A stretch of DNA of 64,000 bases from Bacillota bacterium (lineage in GTDB: Bacteria > Bacillota > Clostridia > Oscillospirales > Acutalibacteraceae), in the NCBI GenBank assembly GCA_023418995.1, contig JAEZYP010000044.1, positions 248,001 to 312,000 on the forward strand. The letters are read 5' to 3'. Positions within the stretch are counted from its first letter, which is position 1, and the number at the start of each line of letters is the position of its first letter. The notes below the pieces were generated by a model. That model was not told the origin of the DNA. It searched no databases and worked only from the letters and a program-made list of their open reading frames with translations. The position numbers and the translations under genes are program-made. Of the stretch, positions 53,397-62,138 are shown one piece after another.

Positions 53397-56225
53397 ATGA
53401 CTTCAAAGAATATCTTAGTTAAAGGCGCAAGGGAACATAATTTAAAGAATATTGATATTGAAATACCGCGCGACAAACTGATTGTTTTTACGGGACTTTC
53501 GGGTTCTGGAAAATCTTCGCTCGCATTCGATACCATCTATGCGGAAGGGCAGAGGCGCTATGTGGAATCCCTCTCTTCCTACGCGAGGCAGTTTCTTGGT
53601 CAAATGGAAAAGCCCGATCTTGACTATATCGAAGGGCTTTCTCCCGCAATCTCAATCGACCAGAAGACAACGTCGAAAAACCCGCGTTCAACCGTCGGTA
53701 CGGTAACGGAAATTTACGACTACCTTCGTTTACTATATGCCCGCATCGGGATTCCGCATTGTCCGGTTTGCGGCAGGGAAATCAAGCAGCAGACAATTGA
53801 TCAGATTGTTGACCGTGTGTTGAATCTGGAGGAGGGCACCAGGATTCAGATTCTGGCACCGGTTGTCCGGGGACGAAAAGGGGAACACGTCAAGGAACTG
53901 GATGCCGCTCGCAAGGGCGGTTTTGTTCGTGTGCGTGTGGACGGAATTATTTATGATCTGTCGGAAACGATCAAGCTGGAAAAGAACAATAAGCATACCA
54001 TTGAAATCGTAGTTGATCGTTTGGTTATCAATTCCACAATCCGCTCCAGACTTGCGGATTCCATTGAAACGGCGTCTTCCCTTGCAAATGGAATTATCGT
54101 TATTAATATTCCGGAGGGGGAGGATCTGACTTTCTCTCAGAATTATGCCTGTCCGGAGCACGGAGTCAGCGTGGAGGAGCTAACTCCCCGGATGTTCTCT
54201 TTTAATAATCCGTTCGGGGCATGCCCAAAGTGTACCGGTCTCGGCATATTTATGAAAATTGACCCGGACTTAATTATGCCAGATAAATCACTTTCCATTA
54301 ATAAAGGTGGGTTAAAAGCGAGCGGATGGGCAATGGAGGGTAGCACAATTGCCTCCATGTATATGACCGCGTTGGCGAAGCATTACCGTTTTTCTTTAGA
54401 TACTCCTGTCGGAAAGCTGCCGCCGGAGATTATCGATATCCTTCTCTACGGGACCAAGGGGGAAAAAATCCGGTTGGAACGAAAAAATGAGTATGGGAGC
54501 GGCGTCTACAACACAGAATTTGAAGGTATAATCAATAATTTGGAGCGCCGGTTCCGGGAAACGCAAAGCAACTGGATTAAAGAAGAAATCGAGTCCTATA
54601 TGAGCGCAATTCCCTGTGACGCCTGCCACGGAAAACGCTTATCTCCGGTATCCCTTGCCGTAACGGTGGGCGGAATCAATATCAGTGATTTCTGTGAAAT
54701 GTCCGTTACGAAAGCACTTGATTTTGTTAATCAGCTTACACTTAGTGATCGTGAAATGATTATTGCAAAATCCATTCTGAAAGAAGTTCGCAGCCGTCTC
54801 GGCTTCCTCAAAAGCGTAGGGCTGGAATACCTGACCTTATCCCGTGCCTCGGGCACACTGTCCGGCGGGGAAAGCCAGCGTATCCGTCTTGCGACACAAA
54901 TTGGTTCTTCGTTGATGGGTGTCTTATATATTCTGGATGAACCCAGTATCGGTCTGCATCAAAGGGATAACGATAAGCTCCTTGCCACTTTGAAGCATCT
55001 TCGGGATATCGGCAATACGGTAATTGTCGTTGAGCATGATGAAGATACCATGAGGGCCGCGGATCACATTGTGGATATCGGTCCCGGCGCAGGAATCCAT
55101 GGGGGAAACGTGGTATTCAACGGAAGGGTGCAGGATATTGTTACCTGCAAGGAATCCGTTACCGGTCAGTATCTGAGCGGAGCAAAAAAAGTAGAGGTTC
55201 CAGAAAAACGCAGAAAAGGAAATGGGAAGAAGCTGAAAATCATCGGCGCAACTCAGAATAACCTGAGAAATGTGACGGTTGAGATTCCTTTAGGGGAATT
55301 TGTTTGCGTAACGGGCGTTTCTGGCTCCGGCAAGTCGTCCCTGATAAATGAAATCCTCTATAAGTACCTGGCGGCAGAATTGAACGGAGCAAAAACTCGC
55401 CCCGGAGCATTCAAAGAAATCAAAGGCGTATCCGAGCTTGATAAGGTAATACAAATTGACCAGTCGCCAATCGGCCGAACTCCCCGTTCCAATCCGGCAA
55501 CCTATACCGGTGTGTTTACCGATATTCGAGAGCTTTACGCTTCTACCCAGGACGCCAAGCTGCGCGGGTTTAGCTCCGGACGCTTTTCCTTCAATATCAA
55601 GGGTGGTCGATGCGAAGCCTGCGAGGGAGACGGCATCATTAAAATTGAAATGCATTTTCTTCCAGATGTTTATGTTCCCTGCGATGTATGTAAAGGAAAG
55701 CGCTACAATCGCGAGACTCTGGAGATTAAATACAAGGATAAGAGCATTTATGATGTCCTCGAAATGACCGTGGAGGAAGGTTTAGAATTCTTTTCGAGCA
55801 TCCCCCGTATCGCTCGGAAGCTCCAAACGCTGCAGGACGTCGGGCTTGGTTACATCAAAATCGGACAGCCGGCGACAACCCTGTCCGGCGGCGAGGCGCA
55901 GAGGGTAAAGCTTGCGACCGAGCTTTCCAAGCGTCCAACAGGAAAAACGATTTATATTCTGGATGAGCCTACCACAGGACTTCATATCGCCGATGTTCAC
56001 AAGCTGATCGAAGTGCTCCAAAAGCTGGTGGATACCGGAAATACAGTCTTGGTCATTGAGCATAATCTTGATTTGATAAAAACGGCGGATTATATTATAG
56101 ACCTCGGTCCAGAGGGCGGGGATGGCGGCGGATTGATTATCGCAAAAGGAACTCCTGAAGCCATTGCAAAGGTTCCCGAATCCTATACCGGACATTATTT
56201 AAAAAGAATGCTAAAAAAAGGTTAG
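53397..56225 (+). CDS. uvrA: Excinuclease ABC subunit A
   Basis: 942 residues. DNA damage sensor with two ABC ATPase halves. First Walker A GLSGSGKSSLAF near residue 31, zinc motif CPVCGREIKQQ near 119, signature LSGGESQRIRLATQIG near 487, second Walker A GVSGSGKSSLI near 640, GGRCEACEGDG with CDVCKGKRYN near 736-765, and LSGGEAQRVKLA near 826. The start follows GGAGGATAACGATTC. Last gene of radC-uvrB-uvrA; uvrC is not in the window. Confidence 0.98.
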   Translation: MTSKNILVKGAREHNLKNIDIEIPRDKLIVFTGLSGSGKSSLAFDTIYAEGQRRYVESLSSYARQFLGQMEKPDLDYIEGLSPAISIDQKTTSKNPRSTVGTVTEIYDYLRLLYARIGIPHCPVCGREIKQQTIDQIVDRVLNLEEGTRIQILAPVVRGRKGEHVKELDAARKGGFVRVRVDGIIYDLSETIKLEKNNKHTIEIVVDRLVINSTIRSRLADSIETASSLANGIIVINIPEGEDLTFSQNYACPEHGVSVEELTPRMFSFNNPFGACPKCTGLGIFMKIDPDLIMPDKSLSINKGGLKASGWAMEGSTIASMYMTALAKHYRFSLDTPVGKLPPEIIDILLYGTKGEKIRLERKNEYGSGVYNTEFEGIINNLERRFRETQSNWIKEEIESYMSAIPCDACHGKRLSPVSLAVTVGGINISDFCEMSVTKALDFVNQLTLSDREMIIAKSILKEVRSRLGFLKSVGLEYLTLSRASGTLSGGESQRIRLATQIGSSLMGVLYILDEPSIGLHQRDNDKLLATLKHLRDIGNTVIVVEHDEDTMRAADHIVDIGPGAGIHGGNVVFNGRVQDIVTCKESVTGQYLSGAKKVEVPEKRRKGNGKKLKIIGATQNNLRNVTVEIPLGEFVCVTGVSGSGKSSLINEILYKYLAAELNGAKTRPGAFKEIKGVSELDKVIQIDQSPIGRTPRSNPATYTGVFTDIRELYASTQDAKLRGFSSGRFSFNIKGGRCEACEGDGIIKIEMHFLPDVYVPCDVCKGKRYNRETLEIKYKDKSIYDVLEMTVEEGLEFFSSIPRIARKLQTLQDVGLGYIKIGQPATTLSGGEAQRVKLATELSKRPTGKTIYILDEPTTGLHIADVHKLIEVLQKLVDTGNTVLVIEHNLDLIKTADYIIDLGPEGGDGGGLIIAKGTPEAIAKVPESYTGHYLKRMLKKG

Positions 56226-56244
56226 CCCTTCGGCTAACCTTTTT
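56213..56244. terminator. Bidirectional terminator between uvrA and murC
   Basis: GGTTAGCC pairs with GGCTAACC around a CTTC loop, flanked by A7 and T5 tracts. The uvrA stop codon lies in the stem. Confidence 0.9.
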
Positions 56245-56258
56245 CTGTGAAAGAAAAG

Positions 56259-57635
56259 CTACCTGTTTTTATAGCGACTAACAATTTGATTGGCGCATTT
56301 ATAAACATCGCCGCCGCCAAGTGTCAAAATCAGGTCTCCTGATTTTGCGTTCGCAAACATATAATCAGTAATCTCATCAAAGGTTTTAAACCACACGCTG
56401 CCTGGAATTTTATCGGCCAGATTCTTGGCATAGATATGGTAAGTGTTTTGCTCACGAACCGCCAATATTTCAGAAAGCACCACTTTTTCCGATATAGATA
56501 ACGCTTTGGCAAAGTCATCCAACAGCATGTATGTTCTGGAATACGTGTGCGGCTGGAAAACAGCCCAAACGCGGTTGAATCCCATGTTTTCAGCGGCAGT
56601 CAGGGTCGCCGCAAGCTCGGTTGGATGGTGCGCGAAATCATCTGCAACAGTAATCCCGTTAAATTCTCCCAAAATCTCAAATCGCCGATGAACTCCCGTA
56701 AACTGATGAAGACTTTCAACAATACTGTTCGTATCGACGCCCAAATAATCCGCTGCCGCAAAAGCAGCCAGCGCATTATAAATGTTGTGCTTACCGGGAA
56801 TGCTCAAAGAAACATCTGCCAGTTTTTTTCCGTGTTTCATAATACAGAAAGCTTCTTTTGCACCCTTTGTTACCGCTATTTTATCTGCGTAATAATCGTT
56901 TTTGGGGTCTAAACCAAAGGTGATGACAGATGCATTGGTAAGTCCATTTACAGCTCTCAAGGAATTTTGGTCGTCGCCGTTTACCACCAAAAGCCTGGTT
57001 GTTTGCTGGGCAAACTTACGAAATGATTTTATAATGTTCTCCAAAGTTCCAAAGTAGTCAAGATGGTCGGCATCGATGTTCAAAATTACGGATATTGCCG
57101 GATTAAGCTGCAAAAAGGTATCTACATATTCACACGCTTCACATACGATAGTATCTGATTTTCCAACCCGACCGTTTCCGCCGATGAAAGGAAGCTTCCC
57201 CCCAATGACAGCCGACGGATCAATTCCTGCGTTAATCAAAATTTGCGTGATCATTGCAGTCGTGGTTGTTTTTCCATGTGTGCCGGAAACCGCAATTGAA
57301 TTCGGATAACGCCTGGTCACCATCCCAAGCATTACGGAACGCTCAATAACAGGAATTCCTTTTTCACTTGCCGCGACCAACTCCGGATTATCCGGCTTTA
57401 CTGCCGCGGTATAAACAACCAATTCCGCGTCCTGAATATTTTCCGCTTTTTGCCCCATGGTGACCGGAATCCCGTAGGAACGGATTCGATCAAGCGTGTC
57501 AGACTCATTTGTATCGGAGCCCGTAAGTTCATATCCTTTGTGATGCAGGATTTCTGCGATCGGACACATACCGGAACCGCCGATTCCCACAAAATGTATC
57601 TTTTTTACTTTGGATAGAATATCCCCATTCTCCAT
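56259..57635 (-). CDS. murC: UDP-N-acetylmuramate-L-alanine ligase
   Basis: 458 residues from the ATG at 57635, with AAGGAGCG upstream. Adds L-Ala to UDP-MurNAc. HFVGIGGSGMCPIAEIL near 13, ATP loop SGTHGKTTTTAMI near 110, DYFGTLENI near 205 and DDFAHHPTELAATL near 343. Convergent with uvrA and divergent from dpaA. Confidence 0.97.
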   Translation of the reverse strand: MENGDILSKVKKIHFVGIGGSGMCPIAEILHHKGYELTGSDTNESDTLDRIRSYGIPVTMGQKAENIQDAELVVYTAAVKPDNPELVAASEKGIPVIERSVMLGMVTRRYPNSIAVSGTHGKTTTTAMITQILINAGIDPSAVIGGKLPFIGGNGRVGKSDTIVCEACEYVDTFLQLNPAISVILNIDADHLDYFGTLENIIKSFRKFAQQTTRLLVVNGDDQNSLRAVNGLTNASVITFGLDPKNDYYADKIAVTKGAKEAFCIMKHGKKLADVSLSIPGKHNIYNALAAFAAADYLGVDTNSIVESLHQFTGVHRRFEILGEFNGITVADDFAHHPTELAATLTAAENMGFNRVWAVFQPHTYSRTYMLLDDFAKALSISEKVVLSEILAVREQNTYHIYAKNLADKIPGSVWFKTFDEITDYMFANAKSGDLILTLGGGDVYKCANQIVSRYKNR

Positions 57636-57683
57636 GTTTGCTGCGCTCCTTAGTTGATTGTATTTTATTCTTTTTATCAATAT

Positions 57684-57712
57684 AGTATATTGCCATACTT
57701 ATTTATAATAAA
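57684..57712 (-). promoter_or_regulatory. Possible promoter of murC
   Basis: On the minus strand TTTATT (57712-57707) and TATACT (57689-57684) are 17 bp apart. The -35 match is weak. Confidence 0.4.
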
Positions 57713-57772
57713 CATATTTACAAATATATGCAATACAAAAATAAAATACTTTTTCACTTCCTTTGAATTATC

Positions 57773-57798
57773 ACACTGGCAAAAAATTTCCATAATAT
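57773..57798 (+). promoter_or_regulatory. Candidate late mother-cell (SigK-like) promoter of dpaAB
   Basis: AC (57773-57774), a 16-bp gap and CATAATAT (57791-57798) resemble the SigK pattern (AC, N16, CATA...). In B. subtilis the spoVF genes are SigK-dependent. The -10 match is imperfect. Confidence 0.4.
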
Positions 57799-57827
57799 GG
57801 TGATAGAAGATTATGGAGGTTCAGCTT

Positions 57828-58688
57828 ATGATTGATATAAACAGCTTTGGCGTATTGGGCGGTGATAAACGTCAAATTGCATTGGCCGAATCCATTGCCG
57901 CCGATGGATATACCGTATACGCTTTGGGGTTTAATGATGTTGAGTTTTCAGATGATGTGAAAAAATCCAACCTGGATGATATCCTTTCAAAATGTGAAAA
58001 TATCATTTTGCCGCTCCCGGTTACTGCGGATGGAATTCATTTAAACATGGTTTACAGCAATGAAAAAATAGTTTTGAACGACAGCTTTGCCGAAGGGATG
58101 AGAAGCAAACAGGTTTTTGGCGGAATGATGGGAAAGCTTTATCAAACAAGTGAAATTTGGGATTCTATTGATACTTATGATTATTATACACAGGAAGAAT
58201 TTGCGATTCATAACGCAGTTCCGACTGCGGAAGGCGCAATAGAAATCGCAATGCATGAATTTCAGGGTACGATTAACGGAAGCAGATGTCTTGTAGTCGG
58301 CTTTGGCAGAATTGGAAAAACACTCTCTTGGATGCTGCGGGGGATTGGGGCAAAAGTATCCGTTAGTGCCCGCAAGCAGTCCGATTTAGCTTGGATTCAA
58401 TCCTATGGCTATACTCCTGTTAAGACGGAGAATATTTGGGAGAAGGAGCAATACGATATTATCTTCAATACAGCGCCAGCCATGATTTTTAACCGCAGGC
58501 TCCTTTCCAAAATGCGTACCAATCCAATTATCATCGATCTTTCTGCGCTGCCTGGCGGCGTTGATTTTGAAGCTGCGGAAAAGTTTGGTATTAAAGTCAT
58601 TCACGCGCTCTCTCTTCCTGGTAAGGTTGCTCCAAAAACAGCCGGGGAAATTATTAAAAATACAATCTATAATATGATGGAGGAGTGA
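57828..58688 (+). CDS. dpaA: Dipicolinate synthase subunit A
   Basis: 286 residues from ATG 57828, with GGAGG just upstream; an in-frame ATG at 57813 precedes that site. Oxidises the dihydrodipicolinate-pathway intermediate to dipicolinic acid together with DpaB. N-terminal GVLGGDKRQIALAESI, and a central Rossmann loop VVGFGRIGKTLSWMLRGIG near 160. DPA fills the spore core and supports heat resistance. The 3' end abuts dpaB. Confidence 0.93.
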   Translation: MIDINSFGVLGGDKRQIALAESIAADGYTVYALGFNDVEFSDDVKKSNLDDILSKCENIILPLPVTADGIHLNMVYSNEKIVLNDSFAEGMRSKQVFGGMMGKLYQTSEIWDSIDTYDYYTQEEFAIHNAVPTAEGAIEIAMHEFQGTINGSRCLVVGFGRIGKTLSWMLRGIGAKVSVSARKQSDLAWIQSYGYTPVKTENIWEKEQYDIIFNTAPAMIFNRRLLSKMRTNPIIIDLSALPGGVDFEAAEKFGIKVIHALSLPGKVAPKTAGEIIKNTIYNMMEE

Positions 58689-58693
58689 GTGGA

Positions 58694-59266
58694 ATGAGCA
58701 GTTTAACATTCGGGTTTGCAATGTGTGGTTCGTTTTGCACCTTTACAAGAGCCATTGAGCAAATGCGGAGAATCGCGGAAGAAGGTTATACCATACTCCC
58801 AATTATGTCCCAAAATGCATATTCAACCGATACACGCTTTGGCAAAGCAAACGACTTTATTTGGGAAGTGGAGGATATCTGCCAGAACAAGATGATAAAA
58901 AGCATCGTTGAGGCGGAACCGATCGGTCCCAAAAAAATGGTCGACCTGATGATTGTAGCTCCCTGTACCGGAAATACGCTTGCAAAGCTCGCAAACGGAA
59001 TTACGGATACTACCGTAACCATGGCGGTGAAATCCAACCTGAGGGCCTGCCGACCGGTACTGCTCGCAGTTTCGACCAATGATGCTCTCGCTGCCTCCGC
59101 GCAAAACATTGGAAAGCTGTTGAACAATAAAAATATATTTTTTGTACCAATGAAGCAGGATGACCCAGCAAATAAACCGTCTTCTGTTGTCGCCGATTTT
59201 ACTATGATTTTGCCTGCGGCACTTTTTGCTCTGGACGGAAAGCAGATGCAGCCTATTTTTATATAA
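58694..59266 (+). CDS. dpaB: Dipicolinate synthase subunit B
   Basis: 190 residues from ATG 58694, with GGAGGAG upstream; GTG 58685 is an alternative. Flavoprotein fold of the UbiX/PanC-decarboxylase type: FGFAMCGSFCTFTRAIEQMR start and MIVAPCTGNTLAKLANGITDT near 95. It acts with DpaA. Presence of both shows the organism uses the spoVF-type DPA route rather than an EtfA-type substitute. Confidence 0.92.
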   Translation: MSSLTFGFAMCGSFCTFTRAIEQMRRIAEEGYTILPIMSQNAYSTDTRFGKANDFIWEVEDICQNKMIKSIVEAEPIGPKKMVDLMIVAPCTGNTLAKLANGITDTTVTMAVKSNLRACRPVLLAVSTNDALAASAQNIGKLLNNKNIFFVPMKQDDPANKPSSVVADFTMILPAALFALDGKQMQPIFI

Positions 59267-59744
59267 TAATTTTTATTAAGCGGAATAGTTCTACAAGGAT
59301 TAAATATATGCTGTAATTGTATAATTAATGAAGTTAAGTGGGGTTGAAATAGATTATTGTCTCTAATTCCATATCTTAAATATCATTGCCCTTTTAATTT
59401 GATAATCCTGGAAAGAGTGATTCGATCGGTATACTGAACGCCATCGGATTGCAGAGCGATATCTAGCAACATAAAAATAAAGAGGATATGGAACTCATCC
59501 ATGTCCTCTTATCATTTTGTAGTCAAAGCCTTAGAAGGGCATAGTGGCTTAAATCAGTCAAAGAAATTACGTGTTCTACAAGGACAGGGCGTCGCAGTTC
59601 CCATCACTGTACAAAGGGGGGCGCGCTGTTGTAAGTTTAGAAAATCCCCGATTGCCTTGGGACATTGTCAATCACAAGGATTTCTAGCAAAGGTGGAGGT
59701 GCCGATCGGGCGGTGGGCACTTTATCAGACAAATGGAGCTGTTT
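59267..59744. other. Gene-poor region between dpaB and the EamA transporter
   Basis: 478 bp without a supported gene. It holds a hairpin AGAGGATATGG/CCATGTCCTCT (59481-59509, one G-U pair) that may end the dpa transcript, and a GC-rich patch near 59585-59720 with G-runs unlike the AT-rich sequence before it. An 85-codon frame at 59501-59758 has no ribosome site, so I do not call it. Remnant DNA or an RNA gene are both possible. Confidence 0.5.
59481..59511 (+). terminator. Possible terminator downstream of dpaB
   Basis: An 11-bp stem with one G-U pair around a 7-nt loop, followed by TATCATTTT. It lies 215 bp after dpaB. Confidence 0.45.
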
Positions 59745-60662
59745 TCAATCGTTATTAAACAAACCTTCAATTTCTTTTTCCACAGCTTTCTTTCCGCTTA
59801 GAAAGGAGGGTTTTAATTCAGAGATTAAAATCGCGATGAAGATTAAGAGAAAGCCGAAAAATGTCTTAATCGTGAGGGACTCGTTTAAAAATACAATTCC
59901 AAACAAGGTACCGAAAAGGGATTCCAAAGACATAATCAAAGAAGCCTTTGCAGGGGGAACGTATTTTTGGCACACGTTTTGCAGGACAAGCGCGATAAAT
60001 GTGCTGAATATGCTAATATACAGCAAGGCTTCGATAGAATCGACTCCCAGCTTTTGCGGAAAGCTCTCTGTTGAAAACGCCACCGCGAAAGCAATCAGAG
60101 AGGTAAAGGCGAATTGCGTAAAGGAAATCAGAATAGGGTCAATTTTTTCGGTTAAAATACTAATGCCCGTTATTTGCGACGCAAATGCCAGACCGCATAA
60201 GAGTGATAACAAATCACCGATATTAATTTGGAAGCCATTGTTCAATGATAATAGACCGATTCCTATGATACAAATGAAAGCAGATGAAATGTTAAAAATA
60301 TCTGGTCTTCTGTTTCTCACAATCCAATATAGGAATGGAACAACAATTACATAAACAGCCGTTAAAAACGCACTGTTGCCGGCTGTTGTATATTTTATTC
60401 CAATATTCTGCAAATAGTATGCTACAAATACGATTACCCCTAGAAATGCACCATATTTGATCGTGTGCATATTTAGGTTTTTAAACCGCTTATAAAATAT
60501 AACCGGCATTAAAACTGCAGCAATTCCAAAGCGAATCGCAATCATATACCCAGAAGGGACAGTTTCAATGGTGTTTTTCACAACTACAAAGGCACTGCCC
60601 CAGATAACTGTAATGAATAATAATCCAAGTTCCGATATCAAAGACTTGTTGTTAATTTTCAA
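59745..60662 (-). CDS. EamA/DMT-family transporter
   Basis: 305 residues, ten predicted membrane helices in two EamA repeats (about 10-140 and 150-290). GLLFITVIWGSAFVVVKNT and FGTLFGIVFLNESLTIK are typical. The TTG start follows GAGGTG. Such proteins export amino acids or metabolites; the substrate cannot be told. It is a single-gene unit. Confidence 0.9.
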   Translation of the reverse strand: MKINNKSLISELGLLFITVIWGSAFVVVKNTIETVPSGYMIAIRFGIAAVLMPVIFYKRFKNLNMHTIKYGAFLGVIVFVAYYLQNIGIKYTTAGNSAFLTAVYVIVVPFLYWIVRNRRPDIFNISSAFICIIGIGLLSLNNGFQINIGDLLSLLCGLAFASQITGISILTEKIDPILISFTQFAFTSLIAFAVAFSTESFPQKLGVDSIEALLYISIFSTFIALVLQNVCQKYVPPAKASLIMSLESLFGTLFGIVFLNESLTIKTFFGFLLIFIAILISELKPSFLSGKKAVEKEIEGLFNND

Positions 60663-60798
60663 TTAATACACCTCATTTATATTAAGGTATATTATAGCAT
60701 TTAGAAAACCATCCTGCAATAAAAATGCATAATAATCATATTTTATGCAAGTTCATGAATTTTTTGGAATAATATTTCTTTTCTAAAGCCGTTGAGTG

Positions 60799-60807
60799 TG
60801 ATATAAT
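60799..60807 (+). promoter_or_regulatory. Extended -10 promoter of the M16 peptidase pair
   Basis: TGATATAAT is a perfect extended -10; no clear -35 hexamer. It is about 48 bp before the start codon. Confidence 0.45.
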
Positions 60808-60854
60808 AAAGTTTGATTTTTAGTTATTAAAGCTGAGTTTGGAGATGAAAATAT

Positions 60855-62138
60855 ATGATAGGAATTGAACAGCGCTTTGTTTGCGACGGCGTCAATTTCA
60901 GAAGTATAAAAGATACTAAGTTTAAAACAATTCGTATATCGGTCAATTTTTTACTTCCGATTCAAAAAGATGCTGCTGCTGAAAATGCCCTAATCCCCTT
61001 TTTACTTAGCCGTACCAGCAGGGAATATCCTGATTTTACGAAACTTGGGCAACGCCTTGAAGAATTGTACGGAGCGGAAATCAATGCCGATGTGCAAAAA
61101 CTGGGAGACAATCAAATGCTATCTCTATCCGCAACCGGTATCGCGGACCGCTATGCGCTGGATGGGGAAAAGGTTTCAACAGAGCTTTCAAAATTGCTTT
61201 GCAGTATGATATTTGACCCTTATCTTGAAGATGGTCTTTTCCCACAGGAGGGCTTTGAACAGGAGAAGCGCCAAACCGTTGAGTTGATTGAATCGGAGTT
61301 TAATGATAAACGTTATTATGCGAAGCAGCGCTGCGAGGAAATAATGTGTGCAACTGAGCCTTATGGAGTTGGAAGATTCGGGAGCAAGGAAGATATTAAA
61401 AACCTTCGTCGCGAGGATGTAATAGAGGCTTGGAAAAACCTGATAAACAATGCAAAGATTGAGATCCTTGTTTTAGGCGACTGTAATCCTGAACCTGTTT
61501 ATGAAGATTTTTACAAGGCGTTTCAAAAGCTTAACAAAACCAATACGGTTCCGTGTCCAAATGATAATGTGAAAAAGGCTGATAAGACAAACGAAGTTAC
61601 AGAGAAAATGGATGTGGCCCAATCCAAGCTGGTCCTGGGATTTCGAACCTTCTACTCCATTCCAGATGCCGAAATGCCAGCGGTAAGACTAATGACTGCT
61701 GTTTTTGGAGGTACTCCAAGTTCCAAGCTCTTTGCAAATGTTCGTGAAAAGCTCAGTCTTTGTTATTACTGCAGCGCGCAGTATATTTCGATGAAGGGCA
61801 TCATGCTTGTACAAAGCGGTGTCGAAACCAAAAATGTGGAAAAGGCAAAGCAGGAAATTCTTGTTCAGCTTGAAGAGATTAAAAAAGGAAACTTTGACGA
61901 AAGCGAGATCGATGCGGCAAAATTAAATATGTGCAACAGCTACCGTTCCGTCAGCGATTCACTTGGCGGGCTTGAGGCCTGGTATCTTTCCCAAACGTTC
62001 ACTGGGCATATTGAGCGCCCGGAGGAAGCGGCAGCGAACATTATGTCAGTCACCCGGCAGGATATTATCGGTGTCGCGAATAAAGTTACTCTGGATACGG
62101 TATATCGTCTTTTAGGAAACGGGGAAGAAGCGCAATGA
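60855..62138 (+). CDS. YmfF-like M16-family protein (inactive-site subunit)
   Basis: 427 residues with the M16 fold: FGGTPSSKLFANVREKLSLCYYC near 290 is typical of the C-terminal half. The HxxEH zinc motif is absent from the N-terminal half (the region reads ALIPFLLSRTSREY), so it is likely a non-catalytic partner. In B. subtilis ymfF and ymfH are needed for the 5-aminopentanol modification of EF-P. The 3' end overlaps the next gene by 4 nt. Confidence 0.85.
   Translation: MIGIEQRFVCDGVNFRSIKDTKFKTIRISVNFLLPIQKDAAAENALIPFLLSRTSREYPDFTKLGQRLEELYGAEINADVQKLGDNQMLSLSATGIADRYALDGEKVSTELSKLLCSMIFDPYLEDGLFPQEGFEQEKRQTVELIESEFNDKRYYAKQRCEEIMCATEPYGVGRFGSKEDIKNLRREDVIEAWKNLINNAKIEILVLGDCNPEPVYEDFYKAFQKLNKTNTVPCPNDNVKKADKTNEVTEKMDVAQSKLVLGFRTFYSIPDAEMPAVRLMTAVFGGTPSSKLFANVREKLSLCYYCSAQYISMKGIMLVQSGVETKNVEKAKQEILVQLEEIKKGNFDESEIDAAKLNMCNSYRSVSDSLGGLEAWYLSQTFTGHIERPEEAAANIMSVTRQDIIGVANKVTLDTVYRLLGNGEEAQ

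Noticed and set aside
59501..59758. 85-codon ORF after dpaB
   Set aside because: No ribosome site, start lies in a hairpin, and the composition is not protein-like.
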